A stretch of DNA of 64,000 nt from NCBI GenBank assembly GCA_019022495.1, contig JAFEKR010000022.1, positions 620,001 to 684,000 of the forward strand, given 5' to 3'. Source of the stretch: Epichloe hybrida. Its lineage: Eukaryota; Ascomycota; Sordariomycetes; Hypocreales; Clavicipitaceae. The notes under the pieces are model-generated. The model searched no databases, had not been told where the DNA came from, and saw only the letters and a list, made by a program, of their open reading frames with translations. How positions within the stretch are numbered: position 1 is the first letter of the stretch; each line of letters opens with the position of its first letter. The position numbers and the translations under genes were made by a program. Shown here piece by piece: positions 60,712-64,000 of the stretch.

Positions 60712-63700
60712 AGTTTCTTGGGAGTTCAATTTTCCGTTCCGATGGAAGCATTCCACATTTGTTATGGGGACAGCGTCTCGGGGTGATTGCAGGCTGATTG
60801 TACCAAATCAAGCATTTGTCAGTGCACATACAACAGGAGGATAGTAGAATGCAGAAGAGTTCGAGCCCACTATGCTCCGTAGATGAAGACTAGGCAGTGA
60901 CTTGACGTGATGATTCCCCTCGGGGCCAAGGAACAATAGTTGCAGACGAAGGGGATCTTCAACTCACGCACCCCGGGGTATTCTGCACGCGAGGTCAGCA
61001 AAGCAAGTCCCACGGCGTATGCAACGAACGCAACGCAGTCCCATGGCATGAAACTTGTTCTGTACGACTTCTCTCGCCATGCCGTGGCAACAGAGAGCCC
61101 CTTTGTCGACTTTCCCCTCACGGCCGGTCTTGTCGTGCGAGCCCGCCGTGACTTGTCGCGCACAAAGTCCATGACCCTTTCCATTACGTGGATGCCGAGG
61201 TGCACTACGTACGCGATCACCGGTATGCAGAGCAACGTGGTGCATTGTATTGCAATGGCACAGAGTCATTCATGGCCATGGGTTGGTTGAAAGAAGGTGT
61301 CCTTATTGTGTGATGGGGTGTGGACCTACCCTGTACGCTGCACGGTTGAATCAACGTGTGGTTACTCTGTAATACTCTTCGATTCAAATCTGCTACGGAA
61401 TACGGAGTACATTGACCCAAGTTTTCTAATCATCACGGTACAAGTGGACTGTTGCATCTGCACATGTGATGGTGGAGAAAGTGAAATCGACATGTTTTTG
61501 TTCTTGATTTGTCTGGGGGTATGATGTCAATGCCCACATGGATAAGACAACGTTGCACTTTTCAGCAATGTGTGTAATTCGTGTTCTACAGCAATGAATA
61601 TATACCTGGTCCTCGGTTTGGGAGCCAGACGGGTGAATTTGGCAGATGCCGATGAACGATGCGGGCATGACGGGGGGGAAGGGGGCAGCATGATGTTGGC
61701 TTCGTGTTCCGCGGCTCGTTCCAACGGTAGATGATCGAGGCAATTCGGAGATGGCTGACAAAGTTGGGCCATGTTATTTCCTGCCTACGATCGTCAGCGT
61801 GTGACGAATTTTTTTTTAAAAAAAATTAAAGTTGGGGTGGGGTTTGGATCTTGGGAGATGGGCCATCATCTCTGTCCGTGTCCAGATGCCAGCCACGGAT
61901 GGGACGGGGTGGTTTGCTTTGTTTCGCTTTGTTGGAGGCTTGCGCTTGCGCTTGCGCGGGGCCCTCGCCCATTGTTTTTTTAGAGTTTCGCACCTGCACC
62001 CTTTGCTCCTTCCCCGGGCGCCACACTTGAATCCCCTCATCATCAACGTTTCCCCCCGCCCCCCTTCCCCCCCGAACCATCGACATGGTGGGTGAATCGC
62101 GAGAGTTTCCCACTAGCAGCACATCCCATCGCCCATCGCCCATCGCGCCATCCATCTTGCTTGATGTCATTTGTGCCCCAGGTTGCCGCCCTCGGACGGG
62201 TGCCTCTAGCCCCCGTTTAGCTCCGTTTCGAACGGAGCTTTTTTTTGCGTCACTGCAACAACAAAGTGACGTCTGTCGCGCCGATTGACCGCGATTCATG
62301 TCTCGGTTTTCTTGGTCCATGGAAAGAACAGGGAGGCAAGGACCCTTTGTTCCAGCTGATGCAGCCATCATCATTACGATCACGATGTCGGACGCGATTA
62401 TGTACGATGACCATGAATGCCATGGCCATGGCCTAATTGGAGACGCCAGAAGAAGTTAAAGATGGTGGTGATGCACCAGAGTCAAGTGGAACATGCAACA
62501 TATCGGGAGAGCGAGCTTTCCAACTTTGCCAGCCTCTCTTTTCAATATTGAGACGGCGTCTAAACTCACGTCAAACTGGAACATGGCGAGCCCATCCAAT
62601 CACCTGCAAGCCTCCCGCCAACTCCGTCGGCTACATCTAGATGGTGTTAGATCGTGCACATGGGCAGTGCGTCAATAGTTTGAACAAGAAGTACCGGCTT
62701 GGGGTGGCTGCGTAATAGTATCAGAAACTATCAACTTTATTCAGGATGGCTCAGAAATCAAGCCCCCCCCCCCCCCCGGCCAATATTGGCTGCGTCGAAG
62801 CGCCGAACAAGGCATGAACCAGGTTATCTCATGCTCATGCTCATGCCTGTGCCTGTTTGTCGACCAGCCCAGGTTCTTGAAACGGCAGCGGCAGCGGCTG
62901 TTCCATGGAGCCTTGCCTGGAATCCGGGGACGCTAGGGTGCGTTGTGCGGTTTTGACCATGTTTGGCCATAATGCTTGATCAGGGAAGAGGCAGACTCAC
63001 AGGCTGGTTCATCGCTGGTCCAAGTATTACCGGCAATCTGGTGGTACGTCATGTTCCAGCCTCGGGTTTCAACTCGAGTTCAAAATGTTCATGTCACGAC
63101 GGGGACCGGACCGTCTCCATCCCTTTGGATCGAGACATGCACCGGCACCAGTGCTTGTTTTGGCATGCCACGCGTGACCTGGGGTTTCCGTCAATGCACC
63201 ACGTAGCCTCACGATAGAAAAAAAAAAAGCCACGATGCTGCAACATCACGTCGCTTAGCACGATCGGTGGACACAAACAACAAATAATACGTCGGTACAT
63301 GTTGCAGGTCAGATCAGCGGTGGGCAGTGTTCACATCATGGGTTTGAAAAGACGATACGGTAGCTGATTCAGCCCCGTCTGCTCTTCTTCTCTTGTTCTC
63401 AGGCCCAGAACAAAGCAGCTGTCCATGCAAGGGAGCAAGGAGCGTGTCCCGGAAATGGCTGCATTGGTTCGAAAGAAGGGACGACACGGCCACTGTAACA
63501 GGATTCCGTACCCCTGCCCCTTTTCCCACGGCATCATGGCTCTAAAATAGATGTTCCCATCCTGGACCATGCATCTCATCTGATGCACTCGTAGACGCGC
63601 GCATGAACCGGTGTCGTCCAGGACAAGAGGGAATGGCATGTACGGCCAAGGTCCTGCCGAGACAAAAGGGCTCCCTCCTGGGACAGGACAACCCGAGCTG

Positions 63701-64000
63701 ATCTGGAGTACTACATGGTAGGATTACATTGCTGTGCATGACGGTCTTCTGTATCGAAGTCCCCTGGTTTTTTTTTATACCATGAATTTGGAATTTCCCA
63801 AGTGCACACGATCAGGCGACCCCTTGGACCCCTGTGGGTCCGCGTCTGCCCGTCTGCATTACCACGAGCCGCGGCATTGTACATGTACATGTAATAGCTT
63901 AGCACACGGAGCATACAGAGCATACAGAGCAAGCAGAGAGAGCACCAATCAGTCACTCATTAGTCATCCCCCCCTGGAGGGCCCCGTCATGCCCGCCCAT
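60712..64000. other. region without a supported gene
   Basis: GC-balanced. Many short overlapping frames exist on both strands but none resembles a known protein. A minus-strand stretch at about 61,255-60,955 has two hydrophobic segments (LLCIPVIAYVVHLGIHVM and DCVAFVAYAVGLALL) followed by a possible GTGCGT donor, and could be part of a small membrane protein with further exons up to about 61,770. Homopolymer tracts occur near 61,810, 62,765 (C16-17) and 63,220. (GCTCAT) and (GTGCCT) type short repeats lie near 62,832. I found no tRNA or other RNA gene. Confidence 0.4.
60955..61255 (-). other. possible exon of a small membrane protein (weak)
   Basis: Open on the minus strand for about 100 codons, with two predicted membrane segments separated by a basic loop (SRRARTTRPAVRGKSTKG). 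There is no in-frame ATG before the first hydrophobic segment, so an upstream exon would be needed. No family recognised; it may be chance. Confidence 0.22.

Noticed and set aside
60857..60868. GTTCGAGCCC as a Pol III B box (tRNA gene)
   Set aside because: No A box or cloverleaf could be built from the upstream 80 bases.
61826..62383. 185-codon minus-strand open frame
   Set aside because: Composition is Gly/Arg/Met-biased with no domain pattern, and other frames are equally open; probably chance in GC-balanced DNA.

Overview
The window looks like a chromosome segment of a filamentous ascomycete (Pezizomycotina; Sordariomycetes, perhaps Hypocreales, is my best guess from the gene set). Signs are short GT-AG introns with CTAAC/CTGAC branch points, CFEM, HET and RSN1/CSC1-type proteins, a Prp4 splicing kinase, and a sharp split between AT-rich and GC-balanced DNA. 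The AT-rich blocks carry the mark of repeat-induced point mutation (RIP): coding frames survive over kilobases, but glutamine and tryptophan codons have become TAA/TAG and catalytic Asp codons have become Asn.

Layout. (1) 1-24,755: RIP-degraded block. It holds the 3' end of a Copia element cut by the window edge (1-919), the 3' end of a large Gypsy-like element (920-1,666), a repeat-rich stretch with a foldback structure, and a decayed HET-domain gene (2,748-4,450 continuing at 11,057). That gene is split by a complete chromodomain Gypsy (4,451-11,051, TSD ATATT). An unidentified coding relic, a decayed BTB/POZ gene and another unidentified relic follow. A Gypsy fragment (14,323-17,363) comes next, its pol split by a complete Copia element (17,369-24,728, TSD GTTTT), which itself carries a 781-bp retroposon-like insert. 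(2) 24,766-26,988: a 2.2-kb GC-balanced island with one intact gene, a 95-residue secreted CFEM protein. (3) 26,989-44,731: a very large Gypsy-type LTR element (TSD TCCAG, 159-bp LTRs, about 10.9 kb net). It has a third ORF of roughly 1,150 codons after integrase and contains a nested complete Copia element (32,235-39,048, TSD ATAAC). (4) 44,732-64,000: GC-balanced core genome.

The core segment encodes, in order: a CSC1/OSCA-type channel (+), an alcohol acetyltransferase-family protein (-), a WD-repeat TFIIIC subunit resembling Tfc6/Sfc6 (+), an adiponectin-receptor/Izh family membrane protein (-), the small ribosome-associated protein TMA7 (+) and the Prp4 pre-mRNA splicing kinase (+). These look like unrelated housekeeping genes. 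The last 3.3 kb has no gene I can support firmly.

All calls come from reading the sequence. No database search was possible, and exon structures are inferred from splice signals and frame continuity.
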